A stretch of DNA of 64,000 nt, taken from Mesorhizobium terrae. Its GTDB lineage: Bacteria > Pseudomonadota > Alphaproteobacteria > Rhizobiales > Rhizobiaceae. The notes under the pieces were generated by a model. It was not told the origin of the DNA. It saw only the letters and a program-made list of their open reading frames with translations, and searched no databases. The translations under genes were made by a program, and so were the position numbers. This document shows positions 8,599-16,449 of this stretch, piece after piece. The stretch spans positions 4,819,501 through 4,883,500 of the forward strand of contig NZ_CP044218.1 in the NCBI RefSeq assembly GCF_008727715.1. The letters are read 5' to 3'. Numbering within the stretch: the stretch's first letter is position 1; every line of letters begins with the position of its first letter.

Positions 8599-9632
8599 CA
8601 CGCCACCTTCTCGAACGGCACCGAAATGGTGCTTGTGCCTTCCATCCAGCCCGGCACCGGCAGGTTCTTGGTGCGCAAGAAGGCCGGATTGAACAATTTC
8701 GACTGATAGCGCGTGCCGTAATCGCACAGGATCGTCACAATGGTGTGGCCGGGCCCCAATTCGCGGGCAAGGCGGATGGCGCCGGCAATGTTGATGCCGG
8801 TCGAGCCGCCAAGGCACAGACCCTCTTCCTGGATCAAGTCGAAAACGATCGGAAGCGCTTCCTCGTCGGGCACCTGGAAGGAAAAGTCCGGAGCGAAGCC
8901 GTCAAGATTGGCGGTGATGCGTCCCTGGCCGATGCCTTCCGTGATCGAGCTTCCATCAGCCTTCAATTCACCGCTGGTGTAGAAGGAGTGCAGTGCGGCG
9001 CCGAGCGGATCGGCGAGCGCGATCTTGACGTCCCGGCTCTTGGCTTTCAATCCGGCCGCGACACCGGCCAGCGTGCCACCCGAGCCGACAGCCGATACGA
9101 AACCGTCAACCTTGCCGCCAGTCTGCGCCCAGATCTCCTCTGCCGTCGTGCGGATATGGCCGTCGCGGTTGGCGACATTGTCGAACTGGTTGGCCCAGAT
9201 GGCACCGTTCGCTTCGCTCCGCGCCATCTGTTCGGCCAGACGCCCGGACAGTTTCACATAGTTGTTGGGGTTTTTGTAGGGAACCGCCGGAACTTCGATC
9301 AACTCGGCGCCCAGTAGCCGGATCGTGTCCTTCTTCTCCTGGCTCTGGGTGTCCGGAATGACAATGACCGTACGGTAGCCAAGCGCCTTCGCAACCAGGG
9401 TCAGGCCGATGCCCGTATTGCCGGCGGTGCCCTCGACGATCACGCCACCCGGTTTCAACAGACCACGCTGCTCTGCATCGCGAATGATGAACAGACCAGC
9501 CCTGTCCTTGACCGACTGGCCGGGATTCATGAACTCGGCCTTGCCCAGAATCTCGCAGCCCGTTTCTTCCGAGGCGCGCTTGAGCCGGATCAGTGGCGTG
9601 TTGCCGATGGCGTCGATCACCGAACGGTGCAT
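8598..9632 (-). CDS. cysK: cysteine synthase A (O-acetylserine sulfhydrylase)
   Basis: A 344-residue fold-type II PLP enzyme. The Schiff-base lysine is K42 in NPGQSVKDRAG, the substrate loop is EGTAGNTGIG near residue 67, and the phosphate-binding GSGGTLAG is near residue 180. It makes cysteine from O-acetylserine and sulfide. It is about 30 residues longer at the C-terminus than E. coli CysK. Start ATG 9632 has AAGGA about 8 bases upstream; an upstream frame to 9689 is not family-like. It is first in the cysK-alaX-sseA-GNAT unit. Confidence 0.86.
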   Translation of the reverse strand: MHRSVIDAIGNTPLIRLKRASEETGCEILGKAEFMNPGQSVKDRAGLFIIRDAEQRGLLKPGGVIVEGTAGNTGIGLTLVAKALGYRTVIVIPDTQSQEKKDTIRLLGAELIEVPAVPYKNPNNYVKLSGRLAEQMARSEANGAIWANQFDNVANRDGHIRTTAEEIWAQTGGKVDGFVSAVGSGGTLAGVAAGLKAKSRDVKIALADPLGAALHSFYTSGELKADGSSITEGIGQGRITANLDGFAPDFSFQVPDEEALPIVFDLIQEEGLCLGGSTGINIAGAIRLARELGPGHTIVTILCDYGTRYQSKLFNPAFLRTKNLPVPGWMEGTSTISVPFEKVA

Positions 9633-9848
9633 GAGGAATCCTTCTCGTGTCTGCAGGCAGACCCTAGAAATGCCGGCTCGCCCTTTCAAGGCTGGATTTA
9701 ACCTGGACCAGTCGCATTCGCGGCAAGCGACGCCGTCGCATGGAGTGCAATGTCAGCCGAGACTAATATGGTGAGGATCCAAGAACAGGCTTTTCTTTCG
9801 ACTTCCGCCCCGTTAGATCACGAGACGAGGGAGCTTTCGAGACACTGT

Positions 9849-10673
9849 ATGACACTCTATCGGGCCAGCCCGAAAGACGGCGTTGCCTGGATCACCGGTG
9901 GTAGTTCCGGCATTGGCAGGGAACTTGCCAAGGAGTTGGCGGCAAAGGGCTTCACCGTGGCGATCACCGCGCGCGAGGAAGATCCCATTGACCTGTTGAT
10001 CGCCGAGGTGGCCAGCCTGCCCGGCCGGATCGTCGCTTATCCCTGCGATGTTACCGACGAATTGGGCATGGCCGACACGGTGGCCACCATCGAAGCCGAA
10101 ATCGGACCGATAGCGCTCGCGATCTTCAATGCAGGCAGCTACACGCAGGTGGCGGGCGACAACCTGTCGGTCCGGAAATTCCGCCGCACTTACGATGTGA
10201 ACGTGATGGGCATCGTTCACGGGCTGGTTCCCGTGGTAAAATTCATGCGCAGGCACGGCCGCGGACACATCGTGATGGTGGGTTCGATCAGCGCCTATTT
10301 CGGCTGGCCGACGACCGCCGCCTATGGCGCCACCAAGGCGGCCATCAACATCATGGCGCAGTCGCTGAAATTCGATCTCGACAAGCTGAACATCCGTATC
10401 CAGGTGATGAACCCCGGCTTCATCGACACGCCGATGACCCAGAAGAACGGGGTGCGGCTGCCGGCGCTGATTTCTTCGGCCTGCGCTGCGGACAAGATGA
10501 TGCGTGGCATCCAGAACGGCGGTTTCGAAATCACCTTCCCTCGCCGCTTTACCTTGTGGTTGAAGGTGCTCGGCATGCTGCCGCACCCGCTTCGCCACTG
10601 GTTCCTCAACCGCATGACCGGATGGGGCGACAGGCCACTCAGCTTCGGCCGCAAGCCAAGGCAGCCGATCTAG
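9849..10673 (+). CDS. short-chain dehydrogenase/reductase (SDR)
   Basis: A 274-residue classical SDR. The TGGSSGIG cofactor motif is at residues 16-23, the NAG motif (IFNAGSY) about residue 96, a catalytic Ser in MVGSISAYFG, and the YxxxK pair in YGATKAA. The C-terminal tail (LPHPLRHWFLNRMTGW) is hydrophobic and resembles membrane-associated SDRs. Frame remains open to 9750, but the family begins near ATG 9849; no clear Shine-Dalgarno settles the choice. Substrate unknown. Confidence 0.8.
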   Translation: MTLYRASPKDGVAWITGGSSGIGRELAKELAAKGFTVAITAREEDPIDLLIAEVASLPGRIVAYPCDVTDELGMADTVATIEAEIGPIALAIFNAGSYTQVAGDNLSVRKFRRTYDVNVMGIVHGLVPVVKFMRRHGRGHIVMVGSISAYFGWPTTAAYGATKAAINIMAQSLKFDLDKLNIRIQVMNPGFIDTPMTQKNGVRLPALISSACAADKMMRGIQNGGFEITFPRRFTLWLKVLGMLPHPLRHWFLNRMTGWGDRPLSFGRKPRQPI

Positions 10674-10772
10674 CGCCAGCCATACGGCAAGCGACCCCGT
10701 ACCCAAAGAAGCCGACCCGTTGCCTGTTGCAAGCCGCCGCAATACTTTGCGTTGATCTGTCTGGAGTTCGGC

Positions 10773-11807
10773 ATGGGGCGATGTATTGCGGTGATGTTCC
10801 TCGGTCTGGTGGTCCTGATCGCCCTGATGGCTTTGCTAGGACCGCGCGTTCCCGTCGACACCACCATGCATTTCGACGCATCGAAGATCGGCGACGATCC
10901 GCTGGGCTACCTCGCCCGCGAGGAAGCCAAGGTGCCCAACATTCGCGACGGGCTCGAAAAGGAGATCGTCTGGGCCGACCCGATGATCCACGCCAAAACG
11001 CCGGTCGCCATCGTCTATATTCACGGCTTCTCGGCCTCGAAGGGCGAGACACGACCACTCGCCGACAAGGTCGCGGAAGAACTCGACGCCAATCTCTTCT
11101 ATACGCGGCTGACCGGCCACGGTCAGGACGGCGCGGCGATGGCCGACGGCAGCGTCAACGCATGGATCAACGATTATGAGGAGGCGCTCGCCATAGGCCG
11201 TGCCATTGGCGACAAGGTGATCGTCATCGCCACCTCAACGGGCGGATCGCTGGCGACATGGGCGGCAACGCAGCCGAACGCCTCGAAAGATGTCGAGGCG
11301 ATTGCGATGATCTCGCCGAACTACGGCGTGCAGGCATCGGGCGCGCAGATCCTTACCTGGCCGTGGGGCAAGCAGCTTGCCGAACTGATTGCCGGCAAGG
11401 AGCGCTCATTCAAGCCGCGCGGCGCGCTGCAGGAAAAGTTCTGGACCTGGCGATATCCGATGGCAGCGACCCTGCCGATGGCGGCATTGGCCAAGCTTGC
11501 CTATGAGGCACCGGTCGAAAAGGCCACCATCCCGGCTCTGTTCATCTTTTCCAACGACGACAAGGTCGTGCGCCCCGATCGCACCAAGGAAATCGCCGCC
11601 CGCTGGGGCGGCCCGCACGAGGAGGTGCCGGTGGACGGCTCCGGCGATCCCGACAATCACGTCATTGCCGGCGATGCGCTTTCGCCTTCGACCACGAACT
11701 TCCTGGCGCAGCGTATCGTGGTCTGGGTCAGAGCGCTGACCGCCGACACGCCAACCGCGGCACATAAAAATGGAGCGCCGGCGACGACCGGCGCTCCAAA
11801 AAGCTAG
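10773..11807 (+). CDS. membrane-anchored alpha/beta hydrolase
   Basis: A 344-residue protein with an N-terminal hydrophobic helix (residues 5-23), probably a signal anchor, then an alpha/beta-hydrolase domain. Oxyanion motif VYIHGFSASKGE is present, and the nucleophile elbow reads ATSTGGS, where the usual first Gly of GxSxG is Ala. Later come IFSNDDKVV (acid) and DNHVIAG (His). The ATG at 10773 is preceded by GGAG; a TTG at 10752 is less likely. The last codons are formed by the stem of a minus-strand terminator. Probably an esterase or lipase. Confidence 0.75.
   Translation: MGRCIAVMFLGLVVLIALMALLGPRVPVDTTMHFDASKIGDDPLGYLAREEAKVPNIRDGLEKEIVWADPMIHAKTPVAIVYIHGFSASKGETRPLADKVAEELDANLFYTRLTGHGQDGAAMADGSVNAWINDYEEALAIGRAIGDKVIVIATSTGGSLATWAATQPNASKDVEAIAMISPNYGVQASGAQILTWPWGKQLAELIAGKERSFKPRGALQEKFWTWRYPMAATLPMAALAKLAYEAPVEKATIPALFIFSNDDKVVRPDRTKEIAARWGGPHEEVPVDGSGDPDNHVIAGDALSPSTTNFLAQRIVVWVRALTADTPTAAHKNGAPATTGAPKS
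11766..11798 (-). terminator. rho-independent terminator for the Rid gene, inside the hydrolase 3' end
   Basis: An 11-bp perfect stem (11771-11781 with 11788-11798, TGGAGCGCCGG) with a 6-base loop. Read on the minus strand it is followed by TTTTT (11770-11766) and lies 25 bases past the Rid stop. On the plus strand the stem encodes the last residues of the hydrolase and is followed by AAAAAG, so it is not a plus-strand terminator. Confidence 0.8.
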
Positions 11808-11822
11808 ATCTCGATCGCTGCC

Positions 11823-12164
11823 TCAGATGGCGGCGGTGATGATGATCTCGACGAGATATTCCGGACCGGCCAGCTTGGCCTCGCCGGTGGCGCGTGCCGG
11901 AGTGTGGCCCTGCGGCACCCAGACGTCCCATTCCTTGTTCATTTCGGCGAAGGTGCTCATGTCGGAGAGCCAGATGATCGCCTGCAAGATCTTGGTCTTG
12001 TCGGTGCCGGCCTTGGCAAGCAGCGCATCGACCGTCGCCAGAATGTCCTTGGTCTGCTCGCCGACGGTCTTGCCCTCGCCGACCTGACCGGCGAGATAGG
12101 CGGTGTTGCCGTGGATGACCACCTGGCTCATGCGGGGGCCGACATCGATGCGACGAACGCTCAT
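11823..12164 (-). CDS. RidA/YjgF-family protein
   Basis: A 113-residue Rid family protein (MSVRRIDVGPRMSQVVIHGN). The signature AYLAGQVGEG, LAKAG and C-terminal arginine region (PARATGEAKLA) are present. Canonical RidA deaminates reactive enamine/imine intermediates of PLP enzymes. This divergent form, with CAT-free active pocket wording, may belong to the Rid4-7 groups, so an imine deaminase role is likely but unproven. Two ATGs lie six bases apart; GAAAGGA sits 7 bases before the second (12164) and only 1 before the first, so I chose the second. Confidence 0.8.
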   Translation of the reverse strand: MSVRRIDVGPRMSQVVIHGNTAYLAGQVGEGKTVGEQTKDILATVDALLAKAGTDKTKILQAIIWLSDMSTFAEMNKEWDVWVPQGHTPARATGEAKLAGPEYLVEIIITAAI

Positions 12165-12356
12165 GGACATATCCTTTCGTGAGTGGAAAGGCCTCTTTAG
12201 AGAGCGTCTTGCTTGCCGACAAGGTCGTGGCCGCCGAATCCCGCCACAGGTGCAATCGGTCGCCCGCCGCTGCCATAGCGCCAGAGCCGATGGGCATTCC
12301 CGCGCACGGGTTCATGAAAGTTTCGCGGGACAGGACGTCTTTTCTCGCCAGCTGTG

Positions 12357-12384
12357 TTGACACATGTAATAACATAACATACGA
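12357..12384 (+). promoter_or_regulatory. candidate zinc-responsive promoter/operator of aztABC
   Basis: A perfect -35 hexamer TTGACA (12357-12362) is followed 16 bases later by a weak -10 (ATACGA, 12379-12384). Between them is the imperfect palindrome TGTAATAACATAACA (12365-12379), a Zur-box-like sequence. The core TAATNNNATAAC (12367-12378) recurs upstream of aztD at 15202-15213 and, inverted, inside aztC at 14188-14199. Position and recurrence are seen; Zur binding is inferred. Confidence 0.6.
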
Positions 12385-12413
12385 CCTTCACACACAGTGA
12401 GTCACCGACTGCC

Positions 12414-13259
12414 ATGAGCCGAGCCGCCCTTTCCTTCCGCGACCTTACCCTGGGCTATGGCAGCCACCCGGCCATCCATCATCTGAATGGCACGGTCGAG
12501 AAGGGTTCGCTGACTGCGATCGTCGGTGCCAATGGCTCCGGCAAATCCACGCTCATGAAGGGCATTGTCGGGGTGCTGCGGCCGATGGCGGGCGGTGTCG
12601 TCAAGATGCCCGGCATGCGCATCGCCTATCTGCCACAGCAATCGGAACTCGACCGCAGCTTTCCGGCGCGGGTGGTTGACCTGGTCTCGCTCGGCCTGTG
12701 GCCACGACGCGGGCTGCTTGGCCGGCTTACGGCGCAGGACCGCGCCACCGTCAGCGAGGCGTTGATGGCCGTCGGGCTCGAAGGCTTTGAAAAGCGCGCG
12801 CTCGACACGCTTTCCGGGGGCCAGTTGCAGCGCACCCTGTTCGCCCGCGTGCTGGTGCAGGATGCCGACCTGATCCTGCTCGACGAGCCATTTAACGCCA
12901 TCGACGCCAAGACCGTCGGCGACCTGATCGCGCTGATCAAGCGCTGGCACGGCGAGGATAGAACGGTGATGGTCGTTGCGCACGACCTTGAACTGGTGCG
13001 CCAGAATTTTCCCGAGACGCTGCTGCTGGCCCGCCGTACCGTGGCCTGGGGCGCGACTGCCACGGCTCTCAACGCCGAGAATATGCTGCGCGCCCGCCGT
13101 TTCCACGAGGCCTGGGAGGACGACGCGCCCTGGTGCGAGCCGGATGGCCAGATCCACGATCACCGCCATGACCATGCGCATGACGATCATGAGCACGGAC
13201 ACGACCATCATGGGCACGACCATCACGCACATACGGCCAGGCAGAGGGCGGCATCGTGA
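12414..13259 (+). CDS. aztA: zinc ABC transporter ATP-binding protein AztA with His-rich tail
   Basis: A 281-residue ABC ATPase: Walker A GANGSGKST (38-46), signature LSGGQLQR (133-140), Walker B LILLDEP (153-159) and H-loop His190. Beyond the ATPase core the C-terminus holds 14 histidines within residues 248-273 (HDHRHDHAHDDHEHGHD and on), an intracellular zinc-binding or sensing tail. The next gene starts inside the stop codon (GTGA). With aztB, aztC and aztD downstream, this is a manganese/zinc-family importer of the AztABCD type known from Paracoccus. ZnuC is the alternative name if AztD is discounted. Confidence 0.85.
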   Translation: MSRAALSFRDLTLGYGSHPAIHHLNGTVEKGSLTAIVGANGSGKSTLMKGIVGVLRPMAGGVVKMPGMRIAYLPQQSELDRSFPARVVDLVSLGLWPRRGLLGRLTAQDRATVSEALMAVGLEGFEKRALDTLSGGQLQRTLFARVLVQDADLILLDEPFNAIDAKTVGDLIALIKRWHGEDRTVMVVAHDLELVRQNFPETLLLARRTVAWGATATALNAENMLRARRFHEAWEDDAPWCEPDGQIHDHRHDHAHDDHEHGHDHHGHDHHAHTARQRAAS

Positions 13260-14131
13260 GCGCGCTGTATGCTTTCTTCGTCGCTCCGTTCGCCGATTTC
13301 GCCTTCATGCAAAGGGCGCTGGCCGGTTCGTTGATGCTGTCGCTCGGCGCCTGCCCGGTCGGCGTCTTCCTGATGTTGCGGCGCATGAGCCTTTCCGGCG
13401 ACGCGATGGCCCACGCCATTCTGCCGGGCGCAGCCGCCGGCTTCCTGTTCTATGGGCTGGAAATTCTGCCGATGACGATCGGCGGCCTGATCGCCGGTGT
13501 CGTCGTTGCCCTCGGCGCCGGCGCTGTCTCGCGCTTTTCCATCCAGCGTGAAGACGCCTCGATGGCCGCCTTTTACCTGATCTCGCTGGCGATCGGCGTG
13601 CTGATGGTTTCGATCCGCGGTTCCAGTGTCGACCTCATGCATGTGCTGTTCGGCACGGTGCTTGCGCTCAACAACGAGGCACTGGTGTTGATCGGCGGCA
13701 TTGCCGTCGTCACGCTCGCGGCGCTAACCGTCTTGTGGCGTGCATTGGTCGCCGAATGCCTCGACCCGCTGTTCCTGCGCTCCGTGAGCCGGCTTGGTAG
13801 CCCCGTGCATTTCATCTTTCTGGGGCTGGTCGTGCTTAATCTCGTAGGCGGTTTCCAGGCTCTGGGTACCCTGCTCTCGGTCGGACTGATGATCCTGCCC
13901 GCGGCCGCCGCCCGTTTCTGGAGCCAGCGCGTCGGGCCGATGTGCGTGCTTGCCGTGATGATCGGCTTCGCGTCCTGTGTCGCCGGCCTGCTTCTGTCCT
14001 ACCACGCGGCGCTGCCGTCCGGTCCGGCCATCATCCTGTCGGCCGGGGCAGCCTACATGCTTTCCATCCTGGCCGGATCGCGCGGCGTGCTGCGTTCGCG
14101 CCTCGTCCATCACCGCCACAGAACCGCCTAA
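13256..14131 (+). CDS. aztB: zinc ABC transporter permease AztB
   Basis: A 291-residue membrane protein of the ABC-3 permease family (ZnuB/TroC-like), with about eight hydrophobic segments. The early motif GVFLMLRRMSLSGDAMAHAILPGAA is typical of these permeases. It begins at GTG 13256, overlapping the aztA stop by 4 bases, so the two are translationally coupled. It forms the inner-membrane channel that takes zinc from AztC. Confidence 0.88.
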   Translation: MSALYAFFVAPFADFAFMQRALAGSLMLSLGACPVGVFLMLRRMSLSGDAMAHAILPGAAAGFLFYGLEILPMTIGGLIAGVVVALGAGAVSRFSIQREDASMAAFYLISLAIGVLMVSIRGSSVDLMHVLFGTVLALNNEALVLIGGIAVVTLAALTVLWRALVAECLDPLFLRSVSRLGSPVHFIFLGLVVLNLVGGFQALGTLLSVGLMILPAAAARFWSQRVGPMCVLAVMIGFASCVAGLLLSYHAALPSGPAIILSAGAAYMLSILAGSRGVLRSRLVHHRHRTA

Positions 14132-14151
14132 CCATTGAAAGGAATTCAGCA

Positions 14152-15099
14152 ATGCTGAAATCGATCCGTCGCGCGCTGACATTGATCGTTATAACATTAA
14201 TGTCCATCACTGCGTCGACTGCCTTTGCCGAACCGCTGAAGGTCGTGGCCAGTTTCTCGATCATCGGCGACTTCGCCAAGAACGTCGGTGGCGATCGGGT
14301 TGCGGTGACGACGCTCGTCGGGCCGGATGGCGACGCGCATGTCTATGAGCCAAGCCCGGCCGATGCCGTTTCGATGGCCTCGGCCAAGGTGGTGCTGGTG
14401 AATGGCCTGCATTTCGAGGGTTTCCTGCAGCGTCTGGTGGAGGCCAGCGCCAGCAAGGCCGCCATCGTCGAATTGACCAAGGGCGTCACGCCGATCGAGT
14501 TCAAGCCGGAATTCGCCGAGGCCGAGAGCACCGAAGGCGGTAACAGCCACGAAGGCCACGACCACGGCTCCACCGATCCACACGCTTTCCAGTCGGTTCC
14601 CAACGCCAAGATCTACGTGAAAAATATCGCGGACGCGTTCTGCGCCGCCGACAGTGCCGGTTGCGACAGCTACAAGGCCAATGCCGCCGCCTATACCGAG
14701 AAACTCGAGGCGCTGGACAAGGAAGTGCGCGAGGCGATCAACGCCATCCCGTCGGAAAAGCGCGTCGTCATCACCTCCCACGACGCCTTCGGCTATTTCG
14801 AACATGAATACGGGTTGACCTTCCTCGCCCCGCAAGGGCTTTCGACCGAAGCAGAACCGTCGGCGGCAGATGTCGCCAAGCTGGTCACGCAGGTTAAACA
14901 GGACAAGGCGGCGGCGATCTTCGTCGAAAACATCACCAATCCGCGCCTGATCGAACAGATCTCGTCCGAAACAGGCATCAAGGTCGGTGGAACGCTGTAT
15001 TCCGACGCGCTGTCGAAAACGGATGCTCCTGCAGCGACTTACGTCGATTTGATGCGTAACAACATCAAGCAGATCAAAGGCGCCATTCTCGGCAGCTGA
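14152..15099 (+). CDS. aztC: periplasmic zinc-binding protein AztC
   Basis: A 315-residue cluster A-I solute-binding protein with a signal peptide to about residue 26. Likely zinc ligands H63 (DAHVYEPSP), H144 (DPHAF), H210 (TSHDAFGYF) and an Asp near 285 match the spacing of the three His and one Asp in Paracoccus AztC. A His-rich flexible loop (SHEGHDHG, 132-139) precedes the second ligand. ATG 14152 has AAAGGA about 9 bases upstream. A Zur-box-like GTTATAACATTA lies within its signal-peptide codons (14188-14199). A strong terminator follows. Confidence 0.9.
   Translation: MLKSIRRALTLIVITLMSITASTAFAEPLKVVASFSIIGDFAKNVGGDRVAVTTLVGPDGDAHVYEPSPADAVSMASAKVVLVNGLHFEGFLQRLVEASASKAAIVELTKGVTPIEFKPEFAEAESTEGGNSHEGHDHGSTDPHAFQSVPNAKIYVKNIADAFCAADSAGCDSYKANAAAYTEKLEALDKEVREAINAIPSEKRVVITSHDAFGYFEHEYGLTFLAPQGLSTEAEPSAADVAKLVTQVKQDKAAAIFVENITNPRLIEQISSETGIKVGGTLYSDALSKTDAPAATYVDLMRNNIKQIKGAILGS
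14188..14199 (-). promoter_or_regulatory. third TAATNNNATAAC motif, inside aztC
   Basis: Minus-strand reading TAATGTTATAAC, containing the exact 8-bp palindrome GTTATAAC. It matches the motif found before aztA and aztD but lies 36 bases into the aztC coding region. It may be an internal roadblock operator or a chance outcome of the codons for Val-Ile-Thr-Leu. Confidence 0.35.
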
Positions 15100-15160
15100 G
15101 CTGTCCGCCAGATTATCGGCGTCCAGGTGGTCGCTTCGAGCGGCCACGGCACCATCCCGA

Positions 15161-15188
15161 GGCGGAGGGCAATTTCTCCGCCTTTTTT
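15161..15188 (+). terminator. rho-independent terminator after aztC
   Basis: A GGCGGAG / CTCCGCC stem (15161-15167 with 15176-15182) with an 8-base loop and then TTTTTT. It lies 62 bases past the aztC stop and before aztD, so the aztABC transcript probably ends here, at least in part. Confidence 0.85.
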
Positions 15189-15199
15189 ACTCAATCATT

Positions 15200-15219
15200 T
15201 GTAATTAGATAACGTTACA
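15200..15219 (+). promoter_or_regulatory. candidate zinc-responsive operator of aztD
   Basis: TGTAATTAGATAACGTTACA has perfect 5-bp outer arms (TGTAA/TTACA). Its first 15 bases match the aztA operator palindrome at 12 of 15 positions. It ends 11 bases before the chosen aztD ATG, so repressor bound here would also cover the ribosome-binding region. Zur as the binding protein is inferred. Confidence 0.55.
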
Positions 15220-15230
15220 TGGAGAGCTTT

Positions 15231-16439
15231 ATGAAGCGCTTTGCCGTGGCGACTGCGATCGCCGCCCTTCTCGCCAGCGTTGCTACACTCCCCTCCCTTG
15301 CTGCTGAAAAGACCGTCTGGCGCCTGTTCGTCTCGGACCACGCCGAACCGATCATCACCATCATCGATGCCATCAGCGGCAATAAACTCGACACGCTACC
15401 GCTCAAGGGGCCGGCCTCGCTCTATCGCAGCGCCAGCGGCCGGACGGTCTTCGCGGTCCAAGGCAAGGCTGACACAGTCTCGGTCGTTTCCACCGGCGTC
15501 ACCTTTGACGACCATGGCGACCACGGCGATATCGAGGTCACCGCGCCCAAGTTGACCGGTGTCGAAATCAAGGGGCCGAAGCCGTCGCACTTCGTCGAAC
15601 ACCGTGGCGAATTCACTCTGTTCTTCGACGGCGAAGGCACGGCTCGCATCCTCGACGAGAAAGCAGCGCTCCAAGATGGGACGCCGCTTCGGGCGGTAAA
15701 GACCGATGCCCCGCATCATGGCGTTGCCGCCACTTATGGTGACTTTGCGCTTCTATCGCAGCCCAACAAGGAAAAACCGGACGAACTGCCGGTCGGCATC
15801 CGGGCGGTCGATGCCGAGGGCAAGCAGGTCGGCGACGTGCACGCCTGCCCCGACCTGCATGGCGAAGCGACATCCGGCAAACTGATGGCCTTTGCCTGCG
15901 CCACCGGCCTGTTACTCGTCCGCGATGGCGAAAGCGGCCCCGGCATCGAGCATGTGCCTTATCCAGCCGGCCTCCCCGCCGGCAAAGCGACGACGCTGCT
16001 CGGCGGCAAGGGACTGCAATATTTCCTCGGCAATTATGGCGCCGACAGGCTGTTGCTCGTCGACCCTTCCGCGAAGGACGCGTTCCGCCTGATCGACCTG
16101 CCGACCCGCCGCGTGCATTTCGCGGTCGATCCCTTAAGACCGCGCTTTGCTCACGTGTTCACCGAGGACGGTCAGTTGCACCAGGTCGACATCATCGCCG
16201 GTAAGATCGCGCAATCGGTGAAGGTAACCGACCCCTATTCGATGGACGGCCACTGGAGCGACCCGCGCCCACGCATCGCCGTTGCCGGCGACCGCATCGT
16301 CGTCACCGATCCGTTGAAAGGCCTGCTCCATCTGGTCGACGCGACGAGTTTTGCCAGGACAGGCGACATCCCGCTCGCCGGCAAGCCCTTCAATATTGTG
16401 GCGGTCGGCGGTTCCGGCGAAGCGCACGCCACCGAATAG
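15231..16439 (+). CDS. aztD: periplasmic zinc metallochaperone AztD
   Basis: A 402-residue exported protein: signal peptide to about residue 25, then repeated beta-propeller-like blades. An acidic/His segment DDHGDHGDIEV lies near residue 90, with further histidines in PSHFVEHRGEF, APHHGVAA and DGHWSDPRP. In Paracoccus, AztD hands zinc to AztC. I chose ATG 15231 because GGAG stands 7 bases before it; an in-frame ATG at 15219 overlaps the operator. A terminator and its own operator-like site separate it from aztC, so it may be expressed independently. Confidence 0.83.
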   Translation: MKRFAVATAIAALLASVATLPSLAAEKTVWRLFVSDHAEPIITIIDAISGNKLDTLPLKGPASLYRSASGRTVFAVQGKADTVSVVSTGVTFDDHGDHGDIEVTAPKLTGVEIKGPKPSHFVEHRGEFTLFFDGEGTARILDEKAALQDGTPLRAVKTDAPHHGVAATYGDFALLSQPNKEKPDELPVGIRAVDAEGKQVGDVHACPDLHGEATSGKLMAFACATGLLLVRDGESGPGIEHVPYPAGLPAGKATTLLGGKGLQYFLGNYGADRLLLVDPSAKDAFRLIDLPTRRVHFAVDPLRPRFAHVFTEDGQLHQVDIIAGKIAQSVKVTDPYSMDGHWSDPRPRIAVAGDRIVVTDPLKGLLHLVDATSFARTGDIPLAGKPFNIVAVGGSGEAHATE

Positions 16440-16449
16440 CCTCCCAAGG

